DNA from: Sporosarcina sp. ZBG7A
GTDB taxonomy: Bacteria > Bacillota > Bacilli > Bacillales_A > Planococcaceae
Assembly: GCF_000813425.1 (NCBI RefSeq)
Contig: NZ_JWIB01000005.1
Span: 28,668-92,667, forward strand
Direction of reading: 5' to 3'
Length of the DNA stretch: 64,000 nucleotides
This document shows, piece by piece, positions 26,109 through 35,758 of the stretch (position 1 is its first letter; every line of letters starts with the position of its first letter). Below the pieces are notes generated by a model. The model was not told the origin of the DNA and searched no databases. It saw only the letters and a program-made list of their open reading frames with translations. Position numbers and translations under genes: made by a program.

Positions 26109-26379
26109 TTAATGCTCCTTTCATATTCAAATAATTTACTATCACACTTCGCTAGAGTTCTCCACTATTCTAAGGATGTTTTATGGGTATACGGGTACTT
26201 GCACGCCTATCCCTATTTAGTGCAACTCTTAAACCCATCTCTCCATTTCAGTATCCTGTTCGATGAGACGTAGGCTTTTTTAAGCAAAGGTGACTTCCGT
26301 TAGAGATAATAGTAATATGATAATTGACATTTTAAAAGACACAGTTGTAACAAAATAGACATGACAGAGGTTGTTTAAA

Positions 26380-27771
26380 ATGAAAAACATTATCTTTGCT
26401 TTAGAGAGCCATTCATCTAAATACAAACAGATATATAATCAGTTTAAATTATTAATCGAGAATGGGGATCTGCCAGCAAATGAACAATTACCATCCTTAC
26501 GTCAGTTAGCAGAATCCCTGCAAGTCAGTCGCAATACGACTTTAATGGCTTATGAACAGCTTGCTGCAGAAGGCTATATCCGTGGAGCAGAAAGAAAAGG
26601 CTACACAGTTAATGAACTAGAGCCGTCCTTATTCCAAGAGGGATACATTTCTATCCCTACTAATAGTTCTGAAAGTCAAACTGAGCCGAAGACAACATTT
26701 TTAATAGACTTTAAGGCAGGCGCTGTCAATCAGAAAAACTTCCCCTTAAAAGCTTGGAGAAGAATTTCTAATTCAGTATTAGCACTTCAGGAAAGCTTTC
26801 AATATGGGGATCCCTTTGGTGAAATGTGTTTGCGTGAACAAATCGCCACTTATTTGTTTGAATCTCGCGGGGTAAAAACAGATCCGAACGCAATTATCAT
26901 TGGTAGTAGCACTCAGCAAATGTTGGTTAATCTTGGACATATCCTGAAGAATGATTTCGGAAGCATGATTTTGGAAGACCCCGGGTATGACGGTGCAAAA
27001 GCTGCCTTCCTATTTCATTCTTTCTCACTTGAAACTTTACCTGTTGATGAATCAGGTGCTGATTTTTCACATTTAGAAAATATGGTGTCACGTTTAATTT
27101 ATGTAACGCCCTCCCACCAGAGTCCAATGGGTGTAAGTATGTCTATTCAACAAAGACAAAAACTCATTCAATGGGCCAATAATAGAGAGGGATATATTAT
27201 TGAAGACGATTATGATAGTGAGTTTCGTTACACACAACAACCATTTCCAGCACTAGCTTCCATTGATTCAACAAAAGTCATTTACCTGGGCAATTTTTCA
27301 AAATCCTTTCTTCCAGGAATCCGCTTAAGTTATATGGTTTTGCCACAGTTGCTTTTATCCCATTATAAAAAACAATTTCAGCATTTCGAGAGCACCACTT
27401 CCCTTCTTAGCCAACTTTCAATGGCTAAATTTATGGAAGAGGGTGAATGGATCCGTCATATTAAACGAATGCGCCTTGTTTATAAGCGCAAGATGAATTG
27501 CTTAGTTTCTGAGTTAAATAAGCAATTCAAAAACCATATTTCAATCATTGGAGAACAGTCTGGTTTATACTTATTAGTTCAGATACATCAAAAACATTCT
27601 GAGAGCTGGCTGATTGAACGTGCTGCCGCGGAAGGCATTAAAGTGTATCCTACATCCATCTATTTCATTGATAACTATCCAGAAATGCCTATGATAAAAC
27701 TTGGCTTTAGTAATCTAACCTGCGATGAAATACAGAGAGGCGTGAAGATTTTAAAAGAGGCTTGGCTATAA
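26380..27771 (+). CDS. MocR/GabR family regulator (GntR HTH plus aminotransferase fold)
   Basis: The 463-residue protein has a GntR-type winged helix at residues 15-75 (LPSLRQLAESLQVSRNTT) and an aminotransferase fold I domain with EDDYDSEFRY and the PLP-lysine motif in GNFSKSFLPGIRLSYMVLP. Such proteins bind PLP and an effector and usually regulate a divergent gene, here paiA-paiB. ATG 26380 follows AGAGG by nine bases. TTG three codons earlier overlaps that site. A TTGCAC...GTGCAA pair at about 26202-26227 in the gap is a possible operator. Confidence 0.85.
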   Translation: MKNIIFALESHSSKYKQIYNQFKLLIENGDLPANEQLPSLRQLAESLQVSRNTTLMAYEQLAAEGYIRGAERKGYTVNELEPSLFQEGYISIPTNSSESQTEPKTTFLIDFKAGAVNQKNFPLKAWRRISNSVLALQESFQYGDPFGEMCLREQIATYLFESRGVKTDPNAIIIGSSTQQMLVNLGHILKNDFGSMILEDPGYDGAKAAFLFHSFSLETLPVDESGADFSHLENMVSRLIYVTPSHQSPMGVSMSIQQRQKLIQWANNREGYIIEDDYDSEFRYTQQPFPALASIDSTKVIYLGNFSKSFLPGIRLSYMVLPQLLLSHYKKQFQHFESTTSLLSQLSMAKFMEEGEWIRHIKRMRLVYKRKMNCLVSELNKQFKNHISIIGEQSGLYLLVQIHQKHSESWLIERAAAEGIKVYPTSIYFIDNYPEMPMIKLGFSNLTCDEIQRGVKILKEAWL

Positions 27772-27779
27772 AAAAACAT

Positions 27780-27814
27780 CCCCGCGAGTGTCAGTTATAT
27801 CAACCATCGCGGGG
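27780..27814. terminator. stem-loop between convergent genes
   Basis: CCCCGCGA pairs with TCGCGGGG around a loop of about 19 bases. An A7 run at the left makes it a terminator for the minus-strand MFS gene. On the plus strand it has no T-tract. Confidence 0.6.
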
Positions 27815-27911
27815 CATTCATTGAATTATTAAACATTAGAATTGCCAGATTGTATAGTAGCCTTTACTCATTTATACAACCCGAATATTGAATGATTTCT
27901 TCTTCCTTTGA

Positions 27912-29132
27912 TTAGTTTATATCCTCTAGAAAAAATCGCTTTTTATCTGTTTTCAGAACTAAACAGGTATATATAACAGATATTAAAAGCATCACAATTG
28001 CTAATGAAGCAATGACAACTCGTAAAGACAAAACATCTCCTAAGACGCCGATACCAAGTATAAATACAACCTGCACCACGCTTTGAATGAGCTGATAGAT
28101 ACTGGTTACTCTCCCCATTACCGCAACTGGCACATTATTTTGATAAAACGTCATGATCCCTGCATTTAAAAACACGTTAAAGAACCCTAAAATCAAAAAA
28201 CCAATCACTATTGATAAAAATGACCATGAGAACGCATAAATCACATAGCCTATTGTCATCATAATTAGCCCTATAGAAATCATATATCTCAGAGAAATTT
28301 TAGTTGCAAAAATTGATAATAATATAGCACTGAGGACAGATCCTATCCCCGTTATACTCACAAGCAAGCTATAGTCAATTTCAGAAAGACCAATCACCCG
28401 CTGAGTAAAGACGACTTCTTGAGTATCCATTGTAAAAGAGAAGATCATAATTATGGTGAATCCAAGATAAATAGCAGATACATATCGATTCGCAACGAAA
28501 AAGTCTTTAACAACGATGAAATCACTCACTACTTGCGAAATCGTCAACGCAGGAACCTTATTTTGATCTATATTTTCTTTCTCTGAGAGCAATAACAGCA
28601 ACATTGCCGCTACAACGAATAATACAGCGTTGATCCATAACGTAATTTCATAAGATAACCAAAAGAGCAATGCGCCTCCAATGGCTGGACCAATAATGAA
28701 AGCGCCTGAACTTGCAAAAGAACGGATTGCGTTAAACCGCTTCCTTTTTTCGATTGGCACCACAATGGTTAAATAGGTCGTAGAGGCTGGATGAAAGAAA
28801 GAGTTCGCTATACTGAGCACAATCAAGATTCCATATACAACTACCATATTTGGAGCAAAAGGAATGAGACTAATGAATACAGCCCGAATTACATATGTAC
28901 TCATCATAATTTTCCTCTTACTTCTATAATCGATAAAACTTCCTGTCCAAAATTTAGTGGCGATATTCGTAAGTGGACTAATAATCCAGAGTCCCGCAAC
29001 AGCTGCTGCAGAACCCGTGAGTTGAAATACGATAATATTAATCGCTATCAGGTAAATAAAGTTACCAATATTTGAAATCGCTATTGACGACAACAATATG
29101 CCAGGGTCTTTCCATTCCTTTAATATCCCCAA
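27912..29132 (-). CDS. MFS exporter (macrolide-efflux-like)
   Basis: The 406-residue protein has 12 hydrophobic segments. The loop between segments 2 and 3 (GSFIDYRSKRKIMM) is the G-x-x-x-D-R/Y-x-x-R/K-R/K signature. The overall look (start LLSSIAISNIGNFIYLIAI, LSIANSFFHPASTTYLTIVV) matches MFS_3/MefA-type drug exporters. The substrate is unknown. A second protein of the same group, but distant, is encoded at 31408. Confidence 0.8.
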   Translation of the reverse strand: MGILKEWKDPGILLSSIAISNIGNFIYLIAINIIVFQLTGSAAAVAGLWIISPLTNIATKFWTGSFIDYRSKRKIMMSTYVIRAVFISLIPFAPNMVVVYGILIVLSIANSFFHPASTTYLTIVVPIEKRKRFNAIRSFASSGAFIIGPAIGGALLFWLSYEITLWINAVLFVVAAMLLLLLSEKENIDQNKVPALTISQVVSDFIVVKDFFVANRYVSAIYLGFTIIMIFSFTMDTQEVVFTQRVIGLSEIDYSLLVSITGIGSVLSAILLSIFATKISLRYMISIGLIMMTIGYVIYAFSWSFLSIVIGFLILGFFNVFLNAGIMTFYQNNVPVAVMGRVTSIYQLIQSVVQVVFILGIGVLGDVLSLRVVIASLAIVMLLISVIYTCLVLKTDKKRFFLEDIN

Positions 29133-29175
29133 CTTAAAACGACTCCTTCGTGCAGAAATCTATCCACTATACGAG

Positions 29176-29565
29176 TTAATCTCTTCTTTCTAACACGTTT
29201 TTTATAGTATCCAAAGAAACTGGGCCCTTCTGCATGGGGCGAGGACATAATCGATTATATTTGTAGACCTTCTCGTTAATTTTCTCTAACCGACCTTCTA
29301 AATCTACCGTTATATTCGCCTCATAAAAATCAGCAAGAAGGTGAACATCTTCTCGAATTTCCTGTTGTAAATTCAGCCAATGCGGCTTGTATCCCGCGTC
29401 CTTAGCAATTCGTTGAAAATGTTGAAACGTATCTCCTGAGAAATATTCTTGACTCAAAGGTTTCCCTTTTCCAGGTAGATTGTCCATCCCACCCTCTTCT
29501 GCGTGCTTCTTAATGATGTCTCCCATCAAGTCATTGTACGGTTCTTGGAAATTGTCTTCTTTCAT
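29176..29565 (-). CDS. DUF1992 (DnaJ homologue subfamily C28-like) protein
   Basis: The 129-residue protein contains GGMDNLPGKGKPL near residues 26-38, the hallmark of DUF1992, followed by RIAKDAGYKPHWLNLQ and a helical tail. The domain is found in bacteria alone and in eukaryotic DNAJC28; no biochemical role is settled. ATG 29565 lies ten bases after GGAG. An upstream ATG is only one base from that site and the longer frame is rejected. Confidence 0.8.
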   Translation of the reverse strand: MKEDNFQEPYNDLMGDIIKKHAEEGGMDNLPGKGKPLSQEYFSGDTFQHFQRIAKDAGYKPHWLNLQQEIREDVHLLADFYEANITVDLEGRLEKINEKVYKYNRLCPRPMQKGPVSLDTIKNVLERRD

Positions 29566-29664
29566 CTTTTCCATACTCCTTTCATCAGACCTGTAATAGT
29601 TTCTATCACTTGGCCAAAATGACACCCTGTACCAATAGAGAAGTCTAATTCACCATATCTACTT

Positions 29665-30939
29665 CTAGCTACTCATACGCTGACGTACTTTTTCACTCGC
29701 AATCAATGCATGTTTTAAACAGATATTTGCTTGCTTATAAGCATGGAGCTCTTCATAAAATGCTGCCCATAGTGGAGCGTAGTACAATGTAAGTGAATAA
29801 TACTCTTGCTGCTTGAAATAAGGGAAAACGAGTTCTTCAAGGTCTTTTAACTTCATGATTGTGAAGTTCCCCTCACTTGCACATTTCAATAAAAGCAACT
29901 GATAGTGATGATGAGTCACATTAAATCGCTCATTCGGGTATTCGATGAATAACTGATATAGCGTTTCTTCATCCCGTTCTTGATAACTAGCACGCATCCA
30001 ATTAATAACGGTATGTAAATCTTCGCCAAAGCTATTCGCTTGTTCATAAAAGGACATAGCTTCCTTAAATAATCCCTGGCATTCATAGCAGTAGGCAATG
30101 TTATTATAAAGAGAACTCCATTGCCTAGGTGTTTGAATCGCTTCAACATTTCTCAACAAGTCCTGCCCTGCTTCAAACTCTACTAATGCCTCATGGAATC
30201 TATGTAGATCATTCAGAATAACTCCCTTCATTGAATACAACTTTAATTGAAACAAAGGTTTAAATTGGTGAGAAAAAACTTGTGTCGCACTATTGATGTA
30301 GTCTAGTGCTTGTTGGAATGAATAATAGCGATGATGTGCAAATGCCAAGTGATAAAAGTAATTTGCTTGTTCAAAACGATTGGCAGTATTCATATAATTA
30401 CTGACATGTTGATGGTCTTCTCTAAAGATAATCTGTTGGAACTCTAAGAAGGATAAATGAAGATTCGTTGTGATAGCAATATACATTTGGGTGATTCTGT
30501 CTTGATGCCAGGTGATAAATGGTTCGATTTTTAATAGTAGCTCTCGAGCTTCGTTTATCGCATCAATAGAAAACAAGTACCGACTATAAACCAGTCCAGC
30601 TAACAAATCGATCTCTTGTTGAAAAATCTCCTTATGACAAGATTCTAATCTAGTTAATTCGTTTTCCGTAAGGCTTTCATTTGATAATAATTTTGCATAT
30701 ATTGTTTCAAGGAAAGAATGCTTTATCTCCAGATTCCCTTTTTCTTGATCTAGGTCAATCCCTAAGCGGGCTAATAACATTTCATATACTTTTTGTTCAG
30801 CGATGACAACCCCATTTTCTATACGACTCAAGTAAGACGGTGTGCAAATTCCCACTGATACATCATCTTGCTTTAATCCTTGTTTCTGACGATGATACTT
30901 GATCAACCGTCCCCAGTTCTTTACTTCATGATCAGTCAA
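29665..30939 (-). CDS. RNPP-like transcriptional regulator: HTH_3 domain plus TPR repeats
   Basis: The 424-residue protein has a Cro/C1-type helix-turn-helix at residues 13-65 (KYHRQKQGLKQDDVSVGICTP, then SYLSRIENG). The rest is all-helical and reads like tetratricopeptide repeats (for example YNNIAYCYECQGLFKEAMSF). This layout is that of RNPP regulators such as PlcR and PrgX, which sense secreted peptides. The TTG start at 30939 is set by GGAGGTGA five bases upstream. The 26-codon extension has no site. A short frame at 31058-31255 lies directly upstream on the same strand. Confidence 0.75.
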   Translation of the reverse strand: MTDHEVKNWGRLIKYHRQKQGLKQDDVSVGICTPSYLSRIENGVVIAEQKVYEMLLARLGIDLDQEKGNLEIKHSFLETIYAKLLSNESLTENELTRLESCHKEIFQQEIDLLAGLVYSRYLFSIDAINEARELLLKIEPFITWHQDRITQMYIAITTNLHLSFLEFQQIIFREDHQHVSNYMNTANRFEQANYFYHLAFAHHRYYSFQQALDYINSATQVFSHQFKPLFQLKLYSMKGVILNDLHRFHEALVEFEAGQDLLRNVEAIQTPRQWSSLYNNIAYCYECQGLFKEAMSFYEQANSFGEDLHTVINWMRASYQERDEETLYQLFIEYPNERFNVTHHHYQLLLLKCASEGNFTIMKLKDLEELVFPYFKQQEYYSLTLYYAPLWAAFYEELHAYKQANICLKHALIASEKVRQRMSS

Positions 30940-31017
30940 AATTGTCACCTCCACTTTTATTTTATCACAATATTCCATCTCCTTATTGCGTATATGATGA
31001 TAAACACTAGTATTCAT

Positions 31018-31407
31018 TTATCTATTTCCATTGAACTTACACAAATAGAAAAAACCATTATTTATGATCGTTAACTCGAACAAAATAATGGTTGTTAAGT
31101 TTACCGAAAAACCTTTGTCCTGCATCTGAGGGTATCCATCCTTCATCATTAGGTACTGATATTTGGTATTTCGGTATGGTTTTAAAGAAGTCACAATAGG
31201 ATAGTAAAGTATTCGTCTTGTTGATATAATGGGAATTATATGAAATCTCTTTCATTCTTACTACCCTTCTTTTAGATAGCAATTCTAACGTTAAAGGTTT
31301 TTGTGTTTTTACGTATAAAGTTGTTCTAATCAAAGGAGGAATAATACGAGTGTAAAACTACCCTGTGAACATAAATTTTCAATTTTAATTACAAAGGGGT
31401 AGTAAGA
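31018..31407. other. region between the RNPP regulator and the MFS gene
   Basis: It holds the candidate 65-codon frame listed separately. An orphan ribosome binding site (AAAGGAGG at 31334-31341) is followed ten bases later by GTG and immediately TAA. The second site AAAGGGGTAG belongs to the MFS gene at 31408. Confidence 0.4.
31058..31255 (-). CDS. 65-codon hypothetical protein
   Basis: ATG at 31255 follows AGAAGGGTAG by eight bases, the same arrangement as the MFS gene at 31408. The peptide begins MKEISYNSHYINKTNTLL and ends FGKLNNHYFVRVNDHK. It has no signal peptide and no family I recognise. It lies upstream of the RNPP-like regulator gene on the same strand. It may be a real small protein or a degraded gene. 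Confidence 0.4.
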   Translation of the reverse strand: MKEISYNSHYINKTNTLLSYCDFFKTIPKYQISVPNDEGWIPSDAGQRFFGKLNNHYFVRVNDHK

Positions 31408-32613
31408 ATGAAAAACCAATCGTTTCGTTTTCTTTGGATCGGCCAATCAATGGCTAATCTAGGGGATGTTTTTTATATTGTCGGGATCATTTCTGTTTTA
31501 TATTCACTCACGGAGTCGCCTTTTGCTTTAGCATTAGTGCCTTTCATCAATATGTTTGGTCGTTTTATAAGTGGAATGATTTCTCCTTGGTTGCTGAATC
31601 GTTTTCCTTTAAAGACGTTGCTCGTTTACTCGCAAGTATGTAAGACCGCGCTGTTAGTTGTCCTATCGATTTTGTTAATCTTTGAAACAACTTCTGGGCT
31701 GTTCATCATTTTAATGTTTGTGGGTTCGATTGCCTTTCTAGATGGCTGGGCAGCCCCAGCAAGTCATGCTATGCTACCGCGATTAGTACCAAAAGAACAA
31801 CTCGTGAAAGCGAACAGTTTCTTCTCGATTGTCTCAGAAACTGTGAATTTAGGTGGCTGGGCACTAGGAGGGGTTGCCGTCGCATTAACAAGTGGGCAAT
31901 TTGTGATTTTTGGTACAGTTGGGTTGTACATCATTGCAACGCTGATGATGTTCGGAATTTACGATCCCACGCCATTCCGAAAAAAGGAAATGGAAGGTAA
32001 ACGAAGTAGTGAGCTTACAGAAGGATGGCAGATTATATGGAGAAACCCGCTTTTCAGGAGTCTACATGTGATTATTATTTTTGAGGCAATCGCCAATGTT
32101 GTATGGATTGCTTCTATCCTTTATATCTTCGTGTCAGAAGTTCTCGGTCAAACGGAAGCTTGGTGGGGATACATTAATACAGCCTTCTTCTTAGGCATGA
32201 TAATTGGTGGAGTCATCTGCTCTCGATTTGTACGTGGGATTGAAGACAATCTACAACGGTTGCTTATTCTGTTTTCATTCGGCATTAGCGTGGTCACTCT
32301 CCTTTTCGGAGTAACATCCATTCCTTGGATTGCTATTCTACTTGTTATAGGTAATGGAATTGTTCAGCAATTGAAAGGCATTGTTAGTGAGACAATACTT
32401 CAAAAATCTGCAACTACTGAGGAGCTTCCTAAGATTTACTCCGTTCAAAGTGCTTTAATATCACTGTTATTCGGTATTTCCTCATTAAGTTTCGGAGCGA
32501 TTGCAGAGCTTTGGGATGTTAGGATTACATTTATTCTTGCAGCAATTTTGTTAGGACTCGGTGCTCTATTTGCATTAATTCGCCGTCGGGATTTCATCAT
32601 GACAACTGAATAA
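31408..32613 (+). CDS. MFS exporter
   Basis: The 401-residue protein has 12 hydrophobic segments and starts FRFLWIGQSMANLGDVFYIV, the opening of MFS_3-type exporters. GWAAPASHAMLPRLVPKEQLVKANS in the middle is characteristic of this group, which includes macrolide and enterobactin exporters. Substrate unknown. It is divergent from the RNPP-like regulator gene, which could control it. AAAGGGG precedes the ATG and a palindromic terminator follows. Confidence 0.8.
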   Translation: MKNQSFRFLWIGQSMANLGDVFYIVGIISVLYSLTESPFALALVPFINMFGRFISGMISPWLLNRFPLKTLLVYSQVCKTALLVVLSILLIFETTSGLFIILMFVGSIAFLDGWAAPASHAMLPRLVPKEQLVKANSFFSIVSETVNLGGWALGGVAVALTSGQFVIFGTVGLYIIATLMMFGIYDPTPFRKKEMEGKRSSELTEGWQIIWRNPLFRSLHVIIIFEAIANVVWIASILYIFVSEVLGQTEAWWGYINTAFFLGMIIGGVICSRFVRGIEDNLQRLLILFSFGISVVTLLFGVTSIPWIAILLVIGNGIVQQLKGIVSETILQKSATTEELPKIYSVQSALISLLFGISSLSFGAIAELWDVRITFILAAILLGLGALFALIRRRDFIMTTE

Positions 32614-32744
32614 TGTTCTTGAAAACCTTACCACATTAATGAACTAACAAAGACTCTCTACAAAGTGATGATATATTTTCAAGTTGATGATCGTAAATGG
32701 AATCCAAGATAGGATTCAGATATTCAATCTATTGAGATAAAATT

Positions 32745-32770
32745 AAAAGGACGGCAATTGCCGTCCTTTT
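32745..32770. terminator. 26-bp perfectly palindromic terminator
   Basis: AAAAGGACGGCAA is followed by its exact complement TTGCCGTCCTTTT. It serves both convergent genes. Confidence 0.85.
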
Positions 32771-32816
32771 GCTATCTCTATTCCTCTTTAATTGTCCTAT
32801 TGAAATTTAGATGTAG

Positions 32817-33485
32817 CTAATTATTATGTCGTTTGTTAACTTCAATCTTAATGAACTCCGGCAAATAGCTGGGAGTACATCCTTTTGCTACTTTTTCATC
32901 TTTGTAAAGACCCGTTTTCTCACCAAGTTTCATACAACGAGCACGATTCTTTTCATCATAAACGCCTATCCAGCCTGCGGTGAAATTCATAGCCCATTGA
33001 ACTTCCGGTTCTTCCTGCATAATAGTAACTTCTAATGCAGATAACAAGTCTGCGGTGTTATCAGGCGGTGTTTGTCCAGTCCATCTCAAACGCCCTTGAT
33101 AATACCAGAAAGCTCGCCTTTGAAGAGCAGAAGGACTATTCTCCCATGATTCCATCAATGCAATTTTCTTCTTGTCTTTGGTGAGCTGATTAGCCATTAA
33201 CCAATCCATTAAGTTATTTCGCTCATCAAAAGTGTGAGTCTGCATATCCTTATCAAGCATATTGAGCACTTCTTGTGAAAGAAGTTTTTTGTCCATAATT
33301 AAGATTGCTAATAGTCTGGGCAAAAACTCTTCGGTTGACCAAAGTTCCATAGCTAGTTCGTGATCTTTTTTAATGTCCTTCGCGATTTTTCGTAAGTCGC
33401 CTAGCTTAGTGTTACGATTGATCTGAGATAGAATATTTTCAGCTTTTGAAGAACGATTTATTTCTGTATCTTTTTTTCCATCCAT
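32817..33485 (-). CDS. DNA alkylation repair protein, AlkD-like
   Basis: The 222-residue all-helical protein carries LGDLRKIAKDIKKDHELAMELW and FWYYQGRLRWTG, with VQWAMNFTAGWIGVYDEK near the end, matching the HEAT-like AlkC/AlkD family that excises N3- and N7-alkylated purines. The typical Trp and Asp residues of the DNA-facing cleft cannot be assigned with certainty by eye. ATG 33485 follows GGAGG by eight bases. Confidence 0.75.
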   Translation of the reverse strand: MDGKKDTEINRSSKAENILSQINRNTKLGDLRKIAKDIKKDHELAMELWSTEEFLPRLLAILIMDKKLLSQEVLNMLDKDMQTHTFDERNNLMDWLMANQLTKDKKKIALMESWENSPSALQRRAFWYYQGRLRWTGQTPPDNTADLLSALEVTIMQEEPEVQWAMNFTAGWIGVYDEKNRARCMKLGEKTGLYKDEKVAKGCTPSYLPEFIKIEVNKRHNN

Positions 33486-33590
33486 TTTATACACCTCCTA
33501 TATTAAGTCCCTAGTTGTTGAATAGTTGAATAATAGAAATGCCGCATATTCAAGAAGCGTTCACGTCTGTAGAATAATTTAATCCTAACT

Positions 33591-34013
33591 TCATTCATTT
33601 GGATATAGATTCTGGTACTTTCCTACTGTATGTTTAATTAAATCTTTTAAAACGTTGGTATCGATATCAGCTAATTTATTTACATAAATACAAGCCTTAC
33701 TCTTCGTGTGTTTACCGAATTTTTCTAACAGTTCTTCCCTTTCTTCACTTTCATAGTCCATATAAAGACTAATCTTTGCCTTTCTTGGTGAAAAACCCAC
33801 TAAAGGCGCATCCCCTTCGCGTCCTGATGCATATTTATAGTGATAGCTGCCAAAGCCTATTATACTAGGACCCCACATTTTTGCGTCGTAACCAGTCACC
33901 TCTTCAAAGATTTCTAATAACTGATAGGCATCTGCCTTCTTCTTCTCATTTTCCACACTTTCAATAAAGCCCGTTACACTATTGTCGTTTTCTTTCATCT
34001 TCGGTTCATTCAT
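33591..34013 (-). CDS. DUF1801 (YdhG-like) protein
   Basis: The 140-residue protein contains MWGPSIIGFGSYHYKYASGREGD and VGFSPRKAKISLYMDYE, the typical core of DUF1801 proteins. The family includes YdhG/Fra, described as an iron chaperone in Bacillus, but this member lacks clear support for that role. GGAG lies nine bases before the ATG. Confidence 0.75.
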   Translation of the reverse strand: MNEPKMKENDNSVTGFIESVENEKKKADAYQLLEIFEEVTGYDAKMWGPSIIGFGSYHYKYASGREGDAPLVGFSPRKAKISLYMDYESEEREELLEKFGKHTKSKACIYVNKLADIDTNVLKDLIKHTVGKYQNLYPNE

Positions 34014-34174
34014 ATATACAGTCTCCTCTCCTATTCTCTGAAAATATACTTGTTTACACTATTTTCATCACTATTAAATTCATTGGCTCGTTTGAAGGGT
34101 AGCAACGATCGAACAACAGCACACGATTACTGATGATACGTATTTCTAAAACATTCGATAAAATTGTTTGATAT

Positions 34175-35623
34175 TTATTTAAGCAATCCATTTATTAGTT
34201 CTGAAAGTCGTTTAAGACCTTTTTCAATTTCCACTAAAGATGCATAGGAATAAGACAAGCGAAGATGTTGCTGTTCATTTTTATCATAGACACTCCCAGG
34301 ATTTAATAGAATTCCTTCTTGAAGGGCTAACTCAAATAATTTTTGTGTTGAAATACCAGAGTGTAATTGAAGCCAGATATAAAATCCTCCCTTTGGAATA
34401 CTCCATACTGCGATATCAGAGAAGTATGTATTTAATATCTCAACCATATAATCCCTTCTAGATTTCAGCTCTACTCTCACCCGGTTTAAATGATCCTCAT
34501 ATAATCCACTTTTCATCCACTTATTCACAATAAATTGCGATACGGAACTTGATCCGTAGTCTATTTGCATTTTTATATCTGCTAGCCGCTCTATAACTGA
34601 TTCTGGACCTACAATCCATCCAATACGCAACCCCGGGCTTAATGATTTGGAAACACTTCCAATGTACAACACGTTCCCTTGCTTATCATTTGCTTTCATA
34701 GGGTTTGGGGGAGGAGAATCCAACCATAATTCTCCATAAACATCATCTTCTATAATCGGGAGAGATTCTTTTTGGCAAACCTCTAAAATTTGCTGCCTTC
34801 TTTTTTCGTCCATTAAGGTTCCCGTTGGATTATGAAACGATGGAATCATATAAAATAGCGAAGCATGATGTTGTCGTTTTATACGACCAATTGAGTCAAG
34901 TTTACTTCTTTCATTATCTTGAGGTATTCCTAACAATTTCATGCCTGCAGATTGAAAAACATGGACTGAATTTAAGTATGAGGGGGTTTCATGCATGATA
35001 ACTGAGCCGCGTTCTAATAAACCAATTGAAATTAACTGAAGAGCTTGCAGTGCCCCTGAGACAACTAATATGGATGCAGGAGCAGCTTCAATGCCTTTCC
35101 TTTTTAAATTCTGGCTAATTGTTTCTCGCAGTTCGAGACTTCCCTTTGGCTGTTCATAGCCTAGAGATAGAGTTTCACACTCGTTAACTTTTAAAAACTC
35201 CTTCATTTGCTCAATTGGGAGTAAATCTGGGGAGAGCTCCCCTGTCCCAAGACGAATAATAGTAGGATTCGTTTCTGCTTCGTTAATTTTTTGAATGATG
35301 TTGATATTAGGCTCATGGATACCTGCGCGAACATAACTAATCCAATCAGGAGGCGGTGTGGAAGCAAGGAGACTCCATGTATTATTGATCACCCTTGTAC
35401 CACTTCCCGCATTAGATTCTATCAATCCATCGGCTGTCAACTCCTCCAGTGCAGTGACTATAGTGCTTCGGTTGACTTCATATTGTTTAGCTAATATTCG
35501 TTGGGATGGTATTTTCGTACCGATTGTCCATTCCCCATTTAAGATTTTCTTTTTCATATAATTAGAGATTTGCTGATATAGAGGTATTGCGATTGATTTT
35601 TGTGGTTTCCATTCCATTTCCAA
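34175..35623 (-). CDS. MocR family regulator (GntR HTH plus aminotransferase fold)
   Basis: The 482-residue protein has a GntR winged helix at residues 12-75 (PSQRILAKQYEVNRSTIV) and an aminotransferase domain with FHNPTGT, EDDVYGELW and the PLP-lysine motif SVSKSLSPGLRIGW. It starts at TTG 35623 or ATG 35617 (AAGGA upstream). It is divergent from a LysE-type exporter gene across 135 bases, and the gap carries paired TGGTTGG motifs. The likely role is amino-acid-dependent control of the exporter. Confidence 0.85.
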   Translation of the reverse strand: MEMEWKPQKSIAIPLYQQISNYMKKKILNGEWTIGTKIPSQRILAKQYEVNRSTIVTALEELTADGLIESNAGSGTRVINNTWSLLASTPPPDWISYVRAGIHEPNINIIQKINEAETNPTIIRLGTGELSPDLLPIEQMKEFLKVNECETLSLGYEQPKGSLELRETISQNLKRKGIEAAPASILVVSGALQALQLISIGLLERGSVIMHETPSYLNSVHVFQSAGMKLLGIPQDNERSKLDSIGRIKRQHHASLFYMIPSFHNPTGTLMDEKRRQQILEVCQKESLPIIEDDVYGELWLDSPPPNPMKANDKQGNVLYIGSVSKSLSPGLRIGWIVGPESVIERLADIKMQIDYGSSSVSQFIVNKWMKSGLYEDHLNRVRVELKSRRDYMVEILNTYFSDIAVWSIPKGGFYIWLQLHSGISTQKLFELALQEGILLNPGSVYDKNEQQHLRLSYSYASLVEIEKGLKRLSELINGLLK

Positions 35624-35673
35624 TACATTCCTTCTCTACTGGTTATTCTCTTCTTTCTTTAATTGTATCAAAA

Positions 35674-35704
35674 TGGTTGGGTTCATTTCCATCCAACTGG
35701 TTGG
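35674..35704. promoter_or_regulatory. candidate MocR operator
   Basis: TGGTTGG occurs as a direct repeat at 35674-35680 and 35698-35704. The second copy also forms the inverted pair CCAAC-TG-GTTGG (35693-35704). Direct repeats in a divergent promoter are the usual MocR binding pattern. Confidence 0.4.
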
Positions 35705-35758
35705 AGACATATAAAGAAATATTCGTTATTCTTACTATACGATTAGGAGGAGAGCATA

